A stretch of DNA of 64,000 bases from Ramlibacter albus (GTDB taxonomy: Bacteria > Pseudomonadota > Gammaproteobacteria > Burkholderiales > Burkholderiaceae_C), in contig NZ_JACORU010000001.1 in assembly GCF_014297445.1 (NCBI RefSeq), forward strand, positions 434,001-498,000, given 5' to 3'. The translations under genes and the position numbers were made by a program. The stretch's first letter is position 1. Each line of letters opens with the position of its first letter. Below, in pieces: positions 42,932 through 52,508 of the stretch. Below the pieces are notes generated by a model. It ran no database searches, was not told the DNA's origin, and saw only the letters and a program-made list of their open reading frames with translations.

Positions 42932-43873
42932 ATGGCCGGTTCCATCCGATCCGAAAAGCGTCGTCGTGACGCGCACCGCCCGCCGAACCGGGGGCGCCTC
43001 GGCGCCCCCAGGCTGCTCCTGGGGCTGCTCCTCGTTGCCGCATCGGCGGTGACCGCGGCCGCCACCTCGAGCGGCTTTGTCTCCGTACGCATCATCCTCA
43101 CGATGGCACCCGCAGGCAGCGGCGGGTCCCTCCCGCCCGCGGGCGGGGGCGGCGGCGTCCCTGGCGGCAGCACCGGGGAATCCCCGGGGACGCCCACGGG
43201 CCCGGTTGCCCCGACAACTCCCACGACCCCGGTGACGCAGGGCGGCGGAACCGACACCGGCTCGGTCACGCCCGGTACCGGCACCGGCACACCCGGCACC
43301 GGAACTGGCGGCGGCGCCGTGACGCCGCCCTTTGCGGGCGGCTCCGGCGGCAACGTTCCAGTCGTCACGCCGCCTTCGCCCCCGGTCGCGGGTGGCGGTT
43401 CGACGCCTTCCGTCCCCGTCGCAGGCAGCTCCTGCACCAGCCTGTCGCAAGGCGGCGGCAACTCCGCGGCGTCGGTGCGGGTGGCGTGCACGACGAACCA
43501 GTTCGTGACGATCCGCCCGCTCGACAGCACGATGGTCGCCGGCTACAGCGAGAACTACCGGATCCAGTTCGGCGCGGAGCCTTCGCGCGGCAGTACACCG
43601 GAAAGCACCGGCGACGACATGTCCACGACCGGGCCCCAGGCGCTGCCGGGTACGCAGGTGGTTGGCGTGAACGGGTCCGGCATTGCTAACGGCACCAACG
43701 GCACGAACGGCATGGGGGCGCCCGCGGCGGCGCGAGGCGAGCAGGTCGCCACCAACAACATCACGCTGGTTCGCGGTACTGCAGGCTCGAACGGCCGCGG
43801 CGGCAGCCTCACGGTCGTGAAGATCGAGAACCTCGGTACGGATGGGCTGCTGGAAATATTGGTAAGCTTCTGA
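42932..43873 (+). CDS. Pro/Gly/Thr-rich secreted protein of the pilus operon
   Basis: 313 residues. The first ~48 form an unusual signal region: 27 basic residues-rich start then a hydrophobic core (LLLGLLLVAASAVTAAAT). Residues 60-165 are low complexity: PAGGGGG, TPGTGTGTPGTGTGGG and similar. 165-313 is a beta-rich domain with SVRVACTTNQFVTIRP and a NGTNGTNG run. No pilin, adhesin or chaperone signature fits. The ATG at 42932 or a GTG at 42929 could be the start. It sits where a second pilin would be in Csu systems, so a minor or stalk component is inferred. Confidence 0.6.
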   Translation: MAGSIRSEKRRRDAHRPPNRGRLGAPRLLLGLLLVAASAVTAAATSSGFVSVRIILTMAPAGSGGSLPPAGGGGGVPGGSTGESPGTPTGPVAPTTPTTPVTQGGGTDTGSVTPGTGTGTPGTGTGGGAVTPPFAGGSGGNVPVVTPPSPPVAGGGSTPSVPVAGSSCTSLSQGGGNSAASVRVACTTNQFVTIRPLDSTMVAGYSENYRIQFGAEPSRGSTPESTGDDMSTTGPQALPGTQVVGVNGSGIANGTNGTNGMGAPAAARGEQVATNNITLVRGTAGSNGRGGSLTVVKIENLGTDGLLEILVSF

Positions 43874-43875
43874 GC

Positions 43876-44604
43876 ATGACTGTCCGCAAACTGGTCCGGC
43901 CGGCCGTTGTCGCAGCCCTTCTCGCCGGCACCATCGGGCAGGCCCTTGCGGGCGCGTTCACCGTCACGCCGGTGCGCATCTACATGACACCGCGCGACCG
44001 CGCGGTCGCCCTCACGATCACCAACGAAGGCGACAGCGAGCTCGTCATCCAGGCCGACATCAACGTCTGGAGCCAGGACGCCCAGGGCCGCGACCGGCTC
44101 GAACTCACCGAGGACCTGATCCTCGCCCCGCCGATCGTCAAGCTCGCGCCGAACAGCCGCCAGGTCGTTCGCCTGGCGCTCGCCAAGCCCGCCGACGCTT
44201 CGCGCCAACTGACCTACCGCATGATCGTGCGCGAAGTACCCGAAGCGCTTGCGCCCAAGGACAACACCGTCCAGGTGCCGATCTCGCTGGCGCTCAGCCT
44301 GCCCGTCTTCATCACGCCGCCCACCGCGAAGCACGAGCTGCATTGCGAGCTCCAGCGCAAGGGTCCCAGGGCGGTGGACACCGTGTGCCGCAATTCCGGC
44401 AATGCGTACATCCAGGTCCTCGAAGTCGCGCTGCAGCGCGGCGACGCCGTGCTGGCGAAGGGGGACCCGGGGACGTACATCCTGCCGAACGCGCAAAGGT
44501 CACTGCCGCTCTCGGCCGCCGCGGACATCGCACCGGGGCCGGCTCGCGTGAGGCTCGTTCTGGACGACGGCAAGACGCAGCTCATCGACCTCGCGGTCCC
44601 TTGA
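43876..44604 (+). CDS. Periplasmic pilus chaperone (CsuC-like)
   Basis: 242 residues, signal peptide 1-27. Two Ig-like domains: FTVTPVRIYMTPRDRAVALTITNEGD in the first, with PNSRQVVRLAL and TYRMIVREVP carrying the basic subunit-binding residues; the second ends LVLDDGKTQLIDLAVP. Holds pilins for the usher. Matches the archaic FGL-type chaperones rather than FimC. Two bp after the previous gene. Confidence 0.9.
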   Translation: MTVRKLVRPAVVAALLAGTIGQALAGAFTVTPVRIYMTPRDRAVALTITNEGDSELVIQADINVWSQDAQGRDRLELTEDLILAPPIVKLAPNSRQVVRLALAKPADASRQLTYRMIVREVPEALAPKDNTVQVPISLALSLPVFITPPTAKHELHCELQRKGPRAVDTVCRNSGNAYIQVLEVALQRGDAVLAKGDPGTYILPNAQRSLPLSAAADIAPGPARVRLVLDDGKTQLIDLAVP

Positions 44605-44614
44605 GGTTCGCCCG

Positions 44615-46993
44615 ATGCGGCTGGGACGGCCCACCCTTCGTTCGCTCACCGTGCTGCTGCTGGCCCTCGCCGGGCCCGGCGCGGCACTGGCGCAGACGCC
44701 CGAGGCCAGCGCTTCGCCGGCGCGCCCCCGCGAGCGGCTGATCCCCTTCGAAGTCACCATCAACGCGACGCCCGGCGGCTCGTGGGTCCTGCTAGAGCGC
44801 GAAGGCAACCTCTATGCGCCCACGGAGGCCATCGACGAGTGGCGCCTCACGCGGCGCGGCGGCGTGACGCCGTATGTCTACCGGGGCAAGCAGTGGTTTC
44901 CGCTGAGCGCGCTGCCGGGGTTCGAAGTGAAGATGAACCTCGCCACGCAGTCGCTCGACCTGTCCTTCTCGCCGACTGCGTTCATCCAGAGCCGCGTCAC
45001 CGAGCCCACCCCCGCGGAGCGCGCGAAGACGGTGCCCGCGGAACCCGCACTGTTCCTCAACTTCGACACCAACCTCTCCTACAACAAGAGCAACGGCACC
45101 CGCGCGCAGCAGGACCTCGGCGTCCTGGGCGAAGTGGGTTGGTCGAGCAACTGGGGAGTGCTGACGACGAGTTTCGTGGGACGGCATCTCGACGGGTCCG
45201 ACCCGGCGCAGCCGCGCTCGTTCCACCGGCTGGAGACCGTCTTCACCCACAACTTCGTGAGCTCCGGCCTGACCTTGCGTGCCGGCGACTCGTCGACCCG
45301 CACGGGCATCGTGCTGCGGCCGACCTACTTCGGTGGCGTGGAGATCGGCCGCAACTTCGGCCTTGCGCCGGGGTTCATTTCGAGGCCGGTCCCGGTCATC
45401 GGCGGCACCGCTGCAGCGCCGAGCACGGTGGAACTCTACGTGAACGACGCGCTGCGGCAGACCTCGCGTGTCCCCGTCGGCCCCTTCGTCATCGACAACT
45501 ACCCGCTCCTGACGGGGTCGGGGCAGGCCCGGATCGTCGTGCGCGACGTCCTCGGCCGCGAGAGCGTGGTCGTGCAGTCCTTCTTCAGCACCAACAGCAT
45601 GCTGGAGGAGGGCCTGTCGGACTGGCACCTCTCCGCGGGCGCCGTGCGGCGCGACATCGGCAGCGAGTCCGACCGGTACGACGAGAAGTTCGCCGGCGCG
45701 TTGTGGCGATACGGTTTCTCCAAGCAGCTCACGCTCGACGCGAACGCGCAACTGGGCCGCGACCGGCAGGTTGCAGCCGCCGGTGTCGTCGCCGGCCTGC
45801 CGCTGCAGATGGTCGGGCTGCTGGGCGTCGCGGGCAGCCGGCACCAGGCCGGCTCGGCGGGGCAGCGCTGGGTCCTCGGGCTGGAGCACAGCAGCCTGCG
45901 CCATGGCGTCTCGCTCAACTACACGGCGTCCTCGCGGGGTTTCACGGAGTTCGCGCTGGAGCCGGGCGCGCTGCCAAATGCGAAGGAGATGTCGGCCAGC
46001 TACTCGTATGGCGATGCACGCTTCGGGTCGGTGGGGCTCGGCTTCGCACGCATCGTGCCCTACGACAAGGAGCCGTTCACGACCTACAGCGTGAACTACT
46101 CCATCCAGTTCGCCAACAAGTGGTCGCTGAACGTGAGCGCGACCCACGTGAAGGGGACCGGCGGCGGCACGTCGGTCAGCACCAGCCTGGCGATTCCGCT
46201 GGACGACCGCGTGACCGCACTCGGTGTCGCCACCGCGCGCACGGGTTCGTTCGAGGGCTTCGCGACTGCCAGCAAGGCGGTCGGGCCGGAGGGTGGGTTC
46301 GGCTGGCGCGTCCTCGGCGGCACGCGCTCGAGCGGCGCCTATGCGGAGGGCGGCGTCTCGCACGAGGGGTCGCGCCTGCGCACGAGCGCCGAGGCGAGCG
46401 TCTCGAAGGATTTCCAGGCGCTGCGGCTGGGCGCCGAAGGCTCGCTGGTCTTCATGGGCGGCAGCCTGTTCGCGACGCGGCGGCTGCAGAGCAGTTTCGC
46501 GCTCGTGGAGATCCCCGGTTACCCGAACGTGGGCGTCGGCCTGCACGGCCGGGTGCAGGCGCGCACGGACAGCGAGGGCAAGGCGCTGCTGCCCGGCCTG
46601 ATGCCTTTCACGCCCAACAGCATCCAGATCGACCCGAAGGAACTGCCGATCAGCGCCGAGATCGACAACATCGAACAGGTCGTCATCCCGCCCGAGCGCA
46701 GCGGCGTGCGCGTGACGTTCCCGGTGCGCAGCGGGCGCGGCGCGCTCATCAAGATCGTGTTCGACGACGGCGAGCCGGCTCCTGCGGGGGCGGAGATCGA
46801 GATCGTCGGCGACAAGGCCGAGTTCTTCGTGGCCAGGCGCGGCGAAGCGTTCGTCACGGGCCTGCAGGAGCGCAACGAACTGCGGTTGAAGTGGAAGGGA
46901 GCCAGCTGCAGTTTCGCCGTGCAACTCCCCAAGGGCGAGGTCGACGAGATCGCGCGGGTGGGGCCGCTCACGTGCCCCGGCATCAAGAGGTGA
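44615..46993 (+). CDS. Outer membrane usher (CsuD-like)
   Basis: 792 residues. Signal peptide ending ALAQ; N-terminal substrate-recruiting part, then the ~550-residue beta-barrel with the plug (PSTVELYVNDALRQTSRVPVGPFVID) and C-terminal domains (YPNVGVGLHGRVQARTDSEGKALLPGLMPFTPN). FimD/PapC family, shorter than FimD (878) as usual for the archaic clade. Forms the pore through which the pilus is assembled. Full length with no frame break. Confidence 0.93.
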   Translation: MRLGRPTLRSLTVLLLALAGPGAALAQTPEASASPARPRERLIPFEVTINATPGGSWVLLEREGNLYAPTEAIDEWRLTRRGGVTPYVYRGKQWFPLSALPGFEVKMNLATQSLDLSFSPTAFIQSRVTEPTPAERAKTVPAEPALFLNFDTNLSYNKSNGTRAQQDLGVLGEVGWSSNWGVLTTSFVGRHLDGSDPAQPRSFHRLETVFTHNFVSSGLTLRAGDSSTRTGIVLRPTYFGGVEIGRNFGLAPGFISRPVPVIGGTAAAPSTVELYVNDALRQTSRVPVGPFVIDNYPLLTGSGQARIVVRDVLGRESVVVQSFFSTNSMLEEGLSDWHLSAGAVRRDIGSESDRYDEKFAGALWRYGFSKQLTLDANAQLGRDRQVAAAGVVAGLPLQMVGLLGVAGSRHQAGSAGQRWVLGLEHSSLRHGVSLNYTASSRGFTEFALEPGALPNAKEMSASYSYGDARFGSVGLGFARIVPYDKEPFTTYSVNYSIQFANKWSLNVSATHVKGTGGGTSVSTSLAIPLDDRVTALGVATARTGSFEGFATASKAVGPEGGFGWRVLGGTRSSGAYAEGGVSHEGSRLRTSAEASVSKDFQALRLGAEGSLVFMGGSLFATRRLQSSFALVEIPGYPNVGVGLHGRVQARTDSEGKALLPGLMPFTPNSIQIDPKELPISAEIDNIEQVVIPPERSGVRVTFPVRSGRGALIKIVFDDGEPAPAGAEIEIVGDKAEFFVARRGEAFVTGLQERNELRLKWKGASCSFAVQLPKGEVDEIARVGPLTCPGIKR

Positions 46994-46997
46994 ACAA

Positions 46998-47867
46998 ATG
47001 AAGAAGATCATTCGTTGGGCAGTCGCGCTGTCGCTCGCGTTCGCCGCGTCCGCCGCGAGTGCCGCAATCAGCTGCAGCTCGATCACGGGCAGCGCTTCGG
47101 CGACGGTGACCAACGTGTTCGCGGGCGGCAACATCGACGTGTCCGGCGCGATCAGCTTCACCTGCACGCGCGCCGCGGGCGACCCGAAATTCCCCGCCAC
47201 GTTCTATATCGGGACCTCCGGTACCAACGGTTCGCGCAACCTCTCCAACGGCGGCAACACGCTGGCCTACCAGCTGTTCACGGCCTACCCCGGCTGCAGC
47301 GCCGCATGGCAGAACACGGGCACGGACATCTCGGTCGCCAACAGCCTCACGGCAGGCGGCGACCGCACCACGAGCTTCAGCAACATTCCGTTCTGCCTGC
47401 GCGTGACGCCGGCCAACACGACGAAACCGCTCGTGTTCTCGGCCTCCGAGACGCTCACGATCCGCTCCGCCAGCGGCGGCGGCACGAGCTACGGAACCGG
47501 AACCTTGTCGGTGTCGGGCACGGTCAATGCGCTGTGCCTCACGACGACCGGCAACACGCTGCTGTTCAACTACACGTCGTTCCAGTCGAGCGCGCAACCC
47601 GGAACGAACGGGACCTTCGTCGTGCAGTGCACGAACACCACGTCGTTTTCCCTCTCGCTGGACGCCGTGACCGGCACGGCCGCAGGGCTCACCTACAACC
47701 TGGGCCTCACGAGCGTCGGCACGCAGAACCTGAACAGCCAGTCGGGCACGGGCAACACGGTCACCTACCAGGTTCCAGGGTCGATCCCCGCGGGCCAGGC
47801 CGGAACATGCGCAACCGGTGCGACCTGCGTGGGCAACGACTCGCGGACGGTGACGATCACCTACTGA
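46998..47867 (+). CDS. Two-domain spore-coat-U protein, putative tip adhesin (CsuE-like)
   Basis: 289 residues, signal peptide 1-22. Two tandem SCPU domains: about 23-160 (SCSSITGSASATVTNVFAGG) and 165-289 (VNALCLTTTGNTLLF ending TVTITY). The second resembles the main pilin, including TCATGATCVG, so it can join the fibre; the first would be the exposed tip domain, as in CsuE, where it mediates attachment to abiotic surfaces. Last gene of the operon, 4 bp after the usher. Confidence 0.85.
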   Translation: MKKIIRWAVALSLAFAASAASAAISCSSITGSASATVTNVFAGGNIDVSGAISFTCTRAAGDPKFPATFYIGTSGTNGSRNLSNGGNTLAYQLFTAYPGCSAAWQNTGTDISVANSLTAGGDRTTSFSNIPFCLRVTPANTTKPLVFSASETLTIRSASGGGTSYGTGTLSVSGTVNALCLTTTGNTLLFNYTSFQSSAQPGTNGTFVVQCTNTTSFSLSLDAVTGTAAGLTYNLGLTSVGTQNLNSQSGTGNTVTYQVPGSIPAGQAGTCATGATCVGNDSRTVTITY

Positions 47868-47877
47868 CCGCACCGCC

Positions 47878-48888
47878 TCACCGCGGCTGCGACTCCACTT
47901 CCTTCACCCACCGGTCGATCAGCCGCTTGCGCTCGGCCGCCTTGCCGTACTTCTCGAAGTCGTACTTGATCAGGCGCACGTTGTCCATGTCGGGGATGCG
48001 CGGGTCCAGCTGGGTGAGCCGGTTGGCCGGCACCTGCAGGCTGTTGGCCTTGCCGCCGATGGCCTGGCCCTCGGGGCTCATGAGCCAGTCGTAGTACTTG
48101 CGCGCCGGCTCCTTGTTGCGCGCGCCCTTGACCAGCGCGATGCCGCCGACCTCGTAGCCCGTGCCTTCGCAAGGCGCCGCCGAACCGACCGGGAACTTGT
48201 TGGTCAGCCGCTCGTTGTCGAAGCCGAAGATGAAACTCACGCCGATGGCCACTTCCCCCTTGGCCACGTTGCGCGCCTGCGCCTGGCCGCTGCGGGTGTA
48301 CTGCGTGGTGTTCTTGTGCAGCTTCTTCAGGTAATCGAAGGCGGCGTCCTCGCCCATGAGCTGCACGAGCCCCGCGAGGATGGTGTAGCCGGTGCCGCTG
48401 CTGCCGGGGTGCGACATCTCGATGTCGCCTTTGTAGCGCGGGTCGAGCAGGTCCTTCCAGCACTTGGGCGCCGGCAGTTTCTTCTTCTTCAGCAGGTTCT
48501 CGTTCCAGCCGAAGCCGATGGCGCTGGTGTAGAAGCCGCCCACCTGCCCCTGCGTCATGCCGTACTGGCGCACGGCCCACATGTGCAGCTGGTTCATGTT
48601 GGGCGGCTTGTAGGTGTCCAGCAGGTTCTCCTCGGCGGCCTGCAGGTAGGGGTCGCCGGTGCCGCCCCACCACAAGTCGGTCTTGGGGTTGGCGGACTCC
48701 GCGCGGATCTGCGCCAGGGCCTCACCCGTGGGCTTGTGCGTCTGCTGCACCTTGATGCCGGTGGCCTTGGTGAACTCCTTCGCCGCGAGCTCGCACCAGG
48801 GCTGGTCGGTGCTGCAGATGGCGTTGACCACACCTTGTGCGTGGGCCGCCGTGGCACAAAGGGCGATGGCTGCGATCCAGTACTTCAT
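47878..48888 (-). CDS. ABC transporter substrate-binding protein (Fbp/AfuA-like)
   Basis: 336 residues, signal peptide 1-17 (MKYWIAAIALCATAAHA). NAICSTDQPWCELAAKEFTKATGI and the DLWWGGTGDPYL, GFGWNENLLKK segments fit the family of iron(III), phosphoglycerate and polyamine-type binding proteins. Two Cys pairs are present. No permease or ATPase follows, so it is an orphan or partners with a distant transporter. Its gene begins 3 bp after the pseudouridine synthase stop. Ligand unknown. Confidence 0.85.
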   Translation of the reverse strand: MKYWIAAIALCATAAHAQGVVNAICSTDQPWCELAAKEFTKATGIKVQQTHKPTGEALAQIRAESANPKTDLWWGGTGDPYLQAAEENLLDTYKPPNMNQLHMWAVRQYGMTQGQVGGFYTSAIGFGWNENLLKKKKLPAPKCWKDLLDPRYKGDIEMSHPGSSGTGYTILAGLVQLMGEDAAFDYLKKLHKNTTQYTRSGQAQARNVAKGEVAIGVSFIFGFDNERLTNKFPVGSAAPCEGTGYEVGGIALVKGARNKEPARKYYDWLMSPEGQAIGGKANSLQVPANRLTQLDPRIPDMDNVRLIKYDFEKYGKAAERKRLIDRWVKEVESQPR

Positions 48889-48891
48889 GGT

Positions 48892-49659
48892 TCAGAACCT
48901 TTCATTCGGCGCAAGATAGCGCCATTGTCCCTGCGGCAAGTGCCCGAGCACAACGCCCCCGATGCGCACGCGCTTCAATCCCATCACCTTCAACCCCACC
49001 GTTTCGCACATTCGGCGGATCTGCCGCTTGCGCCCTTCCTTCAGCACGAAGCGCAGCTGCTCGGGGTTCTGCCAGTCCACCTTGGCGGGCTTGAGCTCGC
49101 GGCCGTCCAGGCTGAGCCCGTGGCGCAGGCGCACGAGCTCGGTGCCCGGGAAGGCATGCTGCACGTCCTCGAACGTGTGGCCGTAGCTCACTCGCACGAG
49201 GTACTCCTTCTCGACGCTCGAATCCTCGCCGATCAACTGCCGCGCGATGCGGCCGTCCTGCGTCAGCACCAGCAGGCCGGTGGAGTCGATGTCCAGACGC
49301 CCCGCGGGCGCCAGCCCCCTCAGGTGCGCGGGCGAAAAGCGCATGTGCGTCGGGTCGCCCTTCCAGTGGTTGCGCGGCTGCACCAGCGTCACCGCAGGCT
49401 CGTAGCCATCCTCGGCCTGCCCGCTCACGTAGCCCACCGGCTTGTGCAGCAGGATGGTCACCTGTTGCTGCTGCTGGCCCTGCGCCTTGCGGTCCACCTC
49501 GATGCGCGCGCCGGGCAGCACCTGCTGCCCCATGACGGCCACTTCGCCGTTGACCCGCACCCAGCCCTTGGCGATCCAGTCGTCGGCCTCGCGGCGCGAG
49601 CACAGGCCGAGTTCGGCCATGCGCTTGTTCAGGCGGACGGTGCTGCCCTCCTCCGTCAT
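48892..49659 (-). CDS. Pseudouridine synthase, RsuA/RluB/E/F family
   Basis: 255 residues. An S4 RNA-binding domain ([31 protein letters not shown]) precedes the catalytic domain with [14 protein letters not shown], whose Asp attacks the uridine, and [27 protein letters not shown] is the family's C-terminal motif. Modifies rRNA, likely 23S as RluF-like, by similarity. Start at 49659; a short linker separates it from the Crp gene. Secure at the family level. Confidence 0.92.
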   Translation of the reverse strand: MTEEGSTVRLNKRMAELGLCSRREADDWIAKGWVRVNGEVAVMGQQVLPGARIEVDRKAQGQQQQQVTILLHKPVGYVSGQAEDGYEPAVTLVQPRNHWKGDPTHMRFSPAHLRGLAPAGRLDIDSTGLLVLTQDGRIARQLIGEDSSVEKEYLVRVSYGHTFEDVQHAFPGTELVRLRHGLSLDGRELKPAKVDWQNPEQLRFVLKEGRKRQIRRMCETVGLKVMGLKRVRIGGVVLGHLPQGQWRYLAPNERF

Positions 49660-49717
49660 TCGGAAACCTCCGCGCTGCGCGCTGCGGTGCGAGCCGCTTC
49701 GGGCGGCCGTGCGCGGC

Positions 49718-50467
49718 TCATGCCACGGCACGCGGAGTGGTTGCGGCGGGCACGGCGGGCCGCTGGCCGGTGGTGGTGCGAAGGCCCTCGAGGTCCAGCA
49801 CGCGCAGGCCGCCGTACTCGACGCGGATGCAGCCTTGCGCCTGCAGCACGGCGAGCGCCTCGTTCACGCGCTGGCGCGAGAGCCCCACGAGGTAAGCCAG
49901 CTCCTGCTGCGTGATGCGCAGCACCTGGCCGACGCCCGGGTAGAGCACCGGGTTGAAAAGCGATGCAAGGCTGCGCGCCACGCGCAGGTCGGGGTTGTTC
50001 ATTCGGTCGATTTCGCGCGCGGCAATGAATTGGCCGAGCCGCTCGTTGAGCTGGTTCATCACGAACCGGTTGAAGCCGATGGAGTGGTCCAGCAGCCAGT
50101 GGAAGGTGTCGACGGGCAGGCCCGCGACGACGCTCTTGCGCAGCGCCTGGATGTTGTAGCGGTAGGTTTCGCGCTTGAGGGCCGTGCCCTCGCCGAACCA
50201 GCCGCCCGGCGGCACGCCGGTGAAGGTCATGGTCTGGCCTTCCTCGTTGCCGCTGCTCATCTTGAGCAGGCCTTCGACGACGCCGAACCAGTAGGTGACG
50301 GGCCGGCCCACGCGGCAGACGTAGTCGCCCGGCAAGGCATCGCCCACCTTGATCGCATCGGCTGCACGCTGGTACTCCGCCGGCTGCAGCACGCGCAGCC
50401 ACGGCACGCCCGCGAGCTCGTCGGCTGTCGGGTCGCGGCGTCGCTGGTGAAGCGTGAGCTCTGTCAT
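49718..50467 (-). CDS. Crp/Fnr-family transcriptional regulator
   Basis: 249 residues from ATG 50467 (a GTG at 50473 is an alternative). Cyclic-nucleotide-binding-like domain 20-140: [30 protein letters not shown] with [10 protein letters not shown]. Helix-turn-helix 165-240: [24 protein letters not shown]. No Fnr Cys cluster. Divergent from the acyl-CoA synthetase/Liv operon, so it probably controls that operon. Effector unknown. Confidence 0.88.
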   Translation of the reverse strand: MTELTLHQRRRDPTADELAGVPWLRVLQPAEYQRAADAIKVGDALPGDYVCRVGRPVTYWFGVVEGLLKMSSGNEEGQTMTFTGVPPGGWFGEGTALKRETYRYNIQALRKSVVAGLPVDTFHWLLDHSIGFNRFVMNQLNERLGQFIAAREIDRMNNPDLRVARSLASLFNPVLYPGVGQVLRITQQELAYLVGLSRQRVNEALAVLQAQGCIRVEYGGLRVLDLEGLRTTTGQRPAVPAATTPRAVA

Positions 50468-50573
50468 CGGCACGTCATTTCGTCAGGCTCGGGTCAGGCC
50501 CTACTAGGACCTTCCCTAGGATTGTCGGCGCAAAGACAACATGGCGTCAAAGGGGGTCCTACATTGCGGCCCC
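50468..50573. promoter_or_regulatory. Divergent Crp-like/acyl-CoA synthetase promoter region
   Basis: 106 bp. Inverted repeat CTAGG-N6-CCTAG at 50504-50519 and a direct GTCAGG pair (50482-50499). The inverted repeat spacing fits a dimeric Crp-family site. Binding is inference. Confidence 0.35.
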
Positions 50574-52508
50574 ATGGACACCACCTTTCCCCGTTTGCTG
50601 CTGCACCACGCGCAGCAAAGGCCCGCGAGTGCGGCGATGCGCGAGAAGGAATACGGCATCTGGCAGACGCTCACGTGGCAGGGGCTCGCGCAGCTGGTGG
50701 AGCACATCGCGTGCGGCCTGCACCAGGCCGGCCTCACGCGCGGCGAGCACATGGTGGTGGTGGGCGCGAACCGCCCGCGCCTGTACGCGACGATGCTCGC
50801 CGCGCAGGCGCTCGGCGCGATCCCGATCCCGCTGTACCAGGACGCCGTGGCGGCCGAATGCGTGTTCCCGATCAACAACGCGGACGTGCGCTACGCGTTC
50901 GCGGAGGACCAGGAGCAGGTCGACAAGCTGATGGAGATCCGCGAGCAGTGCCCGCAGCTCTCGCACATCTACTACGACGACCCGCGCGGCCTGCGCAACT
51001 ACACCGAGGAAGGCCTCGCCGCGCTCGATGAACTCATCGCCGCCGGCAAGGTGTTCGCCGGCGACCACCGCGACTTCTTCAAGGTGGAAGTGGACAAGGC
51101 GCAGGCCGACGACGTGGCCGCGATGTTCTTCACCTCCGGGACCACCGGCAACCCGAAGGGCGTGGTGCACACGCACCGCAGCCTGCTCGATCGCGCGAAG
51201 GCCGGCGCGGACTTCGACAAGCTCACCTGCGACGAGGAAGTGCTGGCGTACCTGCCCCCCGCGTGGATCGGCCAGAACATCTTCAGCTACGCGCAGTGGC
51301 TTGCGTGCGGCTACGTGGTCAACTGCCCCGAGTCGTCGGCCACGGTGATGATCGACCTCAAGGAGATCGGCCCCACCTACTACTTCGCGCCGCCGCGCGT
51401 GTTCGAGGGCCTGCTCACCAGCGTGATGATCCGCATGGAGGACGCGAGCGCCGTCAAGCGCAGGATGTTCAACGCGCTGATGGACGTCGCTCGCCGCGTC
51501 GGCCCTGCGCTGCGTGACGGCAAACCCGTGGGCTTCGCCGACCGCGTGTTGTACGGCATCGGCAACCTGCTGGTCTACGGCCCGCTGCGCAACAACCTCG
51601 GCATGTCCCGCGTGCGCGTGGCGTACACCGCCGGCGAGGCGATCGGGCCGGACCTCTTCAGCTTCTACCGCGCCATCGGCGTCAACCTCAAGCAGCTTTA
51701 CGGCTCCACCGAGACCGCGGTGTTCGTCTGCCTGCAGCCGGACGACCAGGTGAAGGCCGACACGGTGGGCGTCCCCATCCAGGGCGTGGAGATCAAGGTG
51801 CAGGACAACGGCGAGATCCTCGTGCGCTCGCCGGGCCTGCTCAAGGAGTACTACAAGAACGAAGCCGCGACCCGCGAGGTGAAGACCGCCGAAGGCTGGT
51901 ACCACACGGGCGACGCAGGCTTCCTGGACGCTCAGGGGCACTTGAAGATCATCGACCGCGCCAAGGACGTCGGCCGCCTGGCCGACGGCTCGATGTTCGC
52001 GCCGAAGTACATCGAGAACAAGCTCAAGTTCTTCCCGCACATCAAGGAAGCGGTGGCCATGGGCGACCGGCGCGACAAGGTCACGGTGATGGTCAACATC
52101 GACTTCGAGGCCGTGGGCAACTGGGCCGAGAAGCGCAACCTGCCCTATGCCGGCTACACGGACCTGGCGCAGAAACCCGAGGTGTACCAGTTGATCAAGG
52201 AGTGCGTCGAGAAGGTCAATGCCGACCTTGCCGCCGACGAGAAGCTCGCCGGCAGCCAGATCCACCGCTTCCTGATCCTGCACAAGGAGCTGGACGCCGA
52301 CGACGGCGAGCTCACGCGGACCAACAAGGTGCGCCGCGGCTACATCGCGGACAAGTACGGTGTGCTGGTCGATGCCCTTTACGCCGGCAAGGCCGAGCAA
52401 TACATTGAGACCCAGGTGAAGTTCGAAGACGGGCGCACCGGCAGCGTGAGCGCGACGCTGAAGATCACGGACGCCCGAACCTTCGCGCCGGTGAGGGCCG
52501 CGGCATGA
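50574..52508 (+). CDS. Long-chain acyl-CoA synthetase (AMP-forming)
   Basis: 644 residues. FTSGTTGNPKGVVHTHRS is the ATP/AMP P-loop; YGSTETAVFVCL and the GWYHTGDAGFLDAQGHLKIIDRAKD strand give the adenylate site; the C-terminal part extends with an extra ~40 residues. Ligates CoA to a fatty or aryl acid, coupling uptake by the Liv-type transporter to activation. Start at 50574; the longer frame includes promoter sequence. The stop overlaps the livG-type start (ATGA). Confidence 0.9.
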   Translation: MDTTFPRLLLHHAQQRPASAAMREKEYGIWQTLTWQGLAQLVEHIACGLHQAGLTRGEHMVVVGANRPRLYATMLAAQALGAIPIPLYQDAVAAECVFPINNADVRYAFAEDQEQVDKLMEIREQCPQLSHIYYDDPRGLRNYTEEGLAALDELIAAGKVFAGDHRDFFKVEVDKAQADDVAAMFFTSGTTGNPKGVVHTHRSLLDRAKAGADFDKLTCDEEVLAYLPPAWIGQNIFSYAQWLACGYVVNCPESSATVMIDLKEIGPTYYFAPPRVFEGLLTSVMIRMEDASAVKRRMFNALMDVARRVGPALRDGKPVGFADRVLYGIGNLLVYGPLRNNLGMSRVRVAYTAGEAIGPDLFSFYRAIGVNLKQLYGSTETAVFVCLQPDDQVKADTVGVPIQGVEIKVQDNGEILVRSPGLLKEYYKNEAATREVKTAEGWYHTGDAGFLDAQGHLKIIDRAKDVGRLADGSMFAPKYIENKLKFFPHIKEAVAMGDRRDKVTVMVNIDFEAVGNWAEKRNLPYAGYTDLAQKPEVYQLIKECVEKVNADLAADEKLAGSQIHRFLILHKELDADDGELTRTNKVRRGYIADKYGVLVDALYAGKAEQYIETQVKFEDGRTGSVSATLKITDARTFAPVRAAA

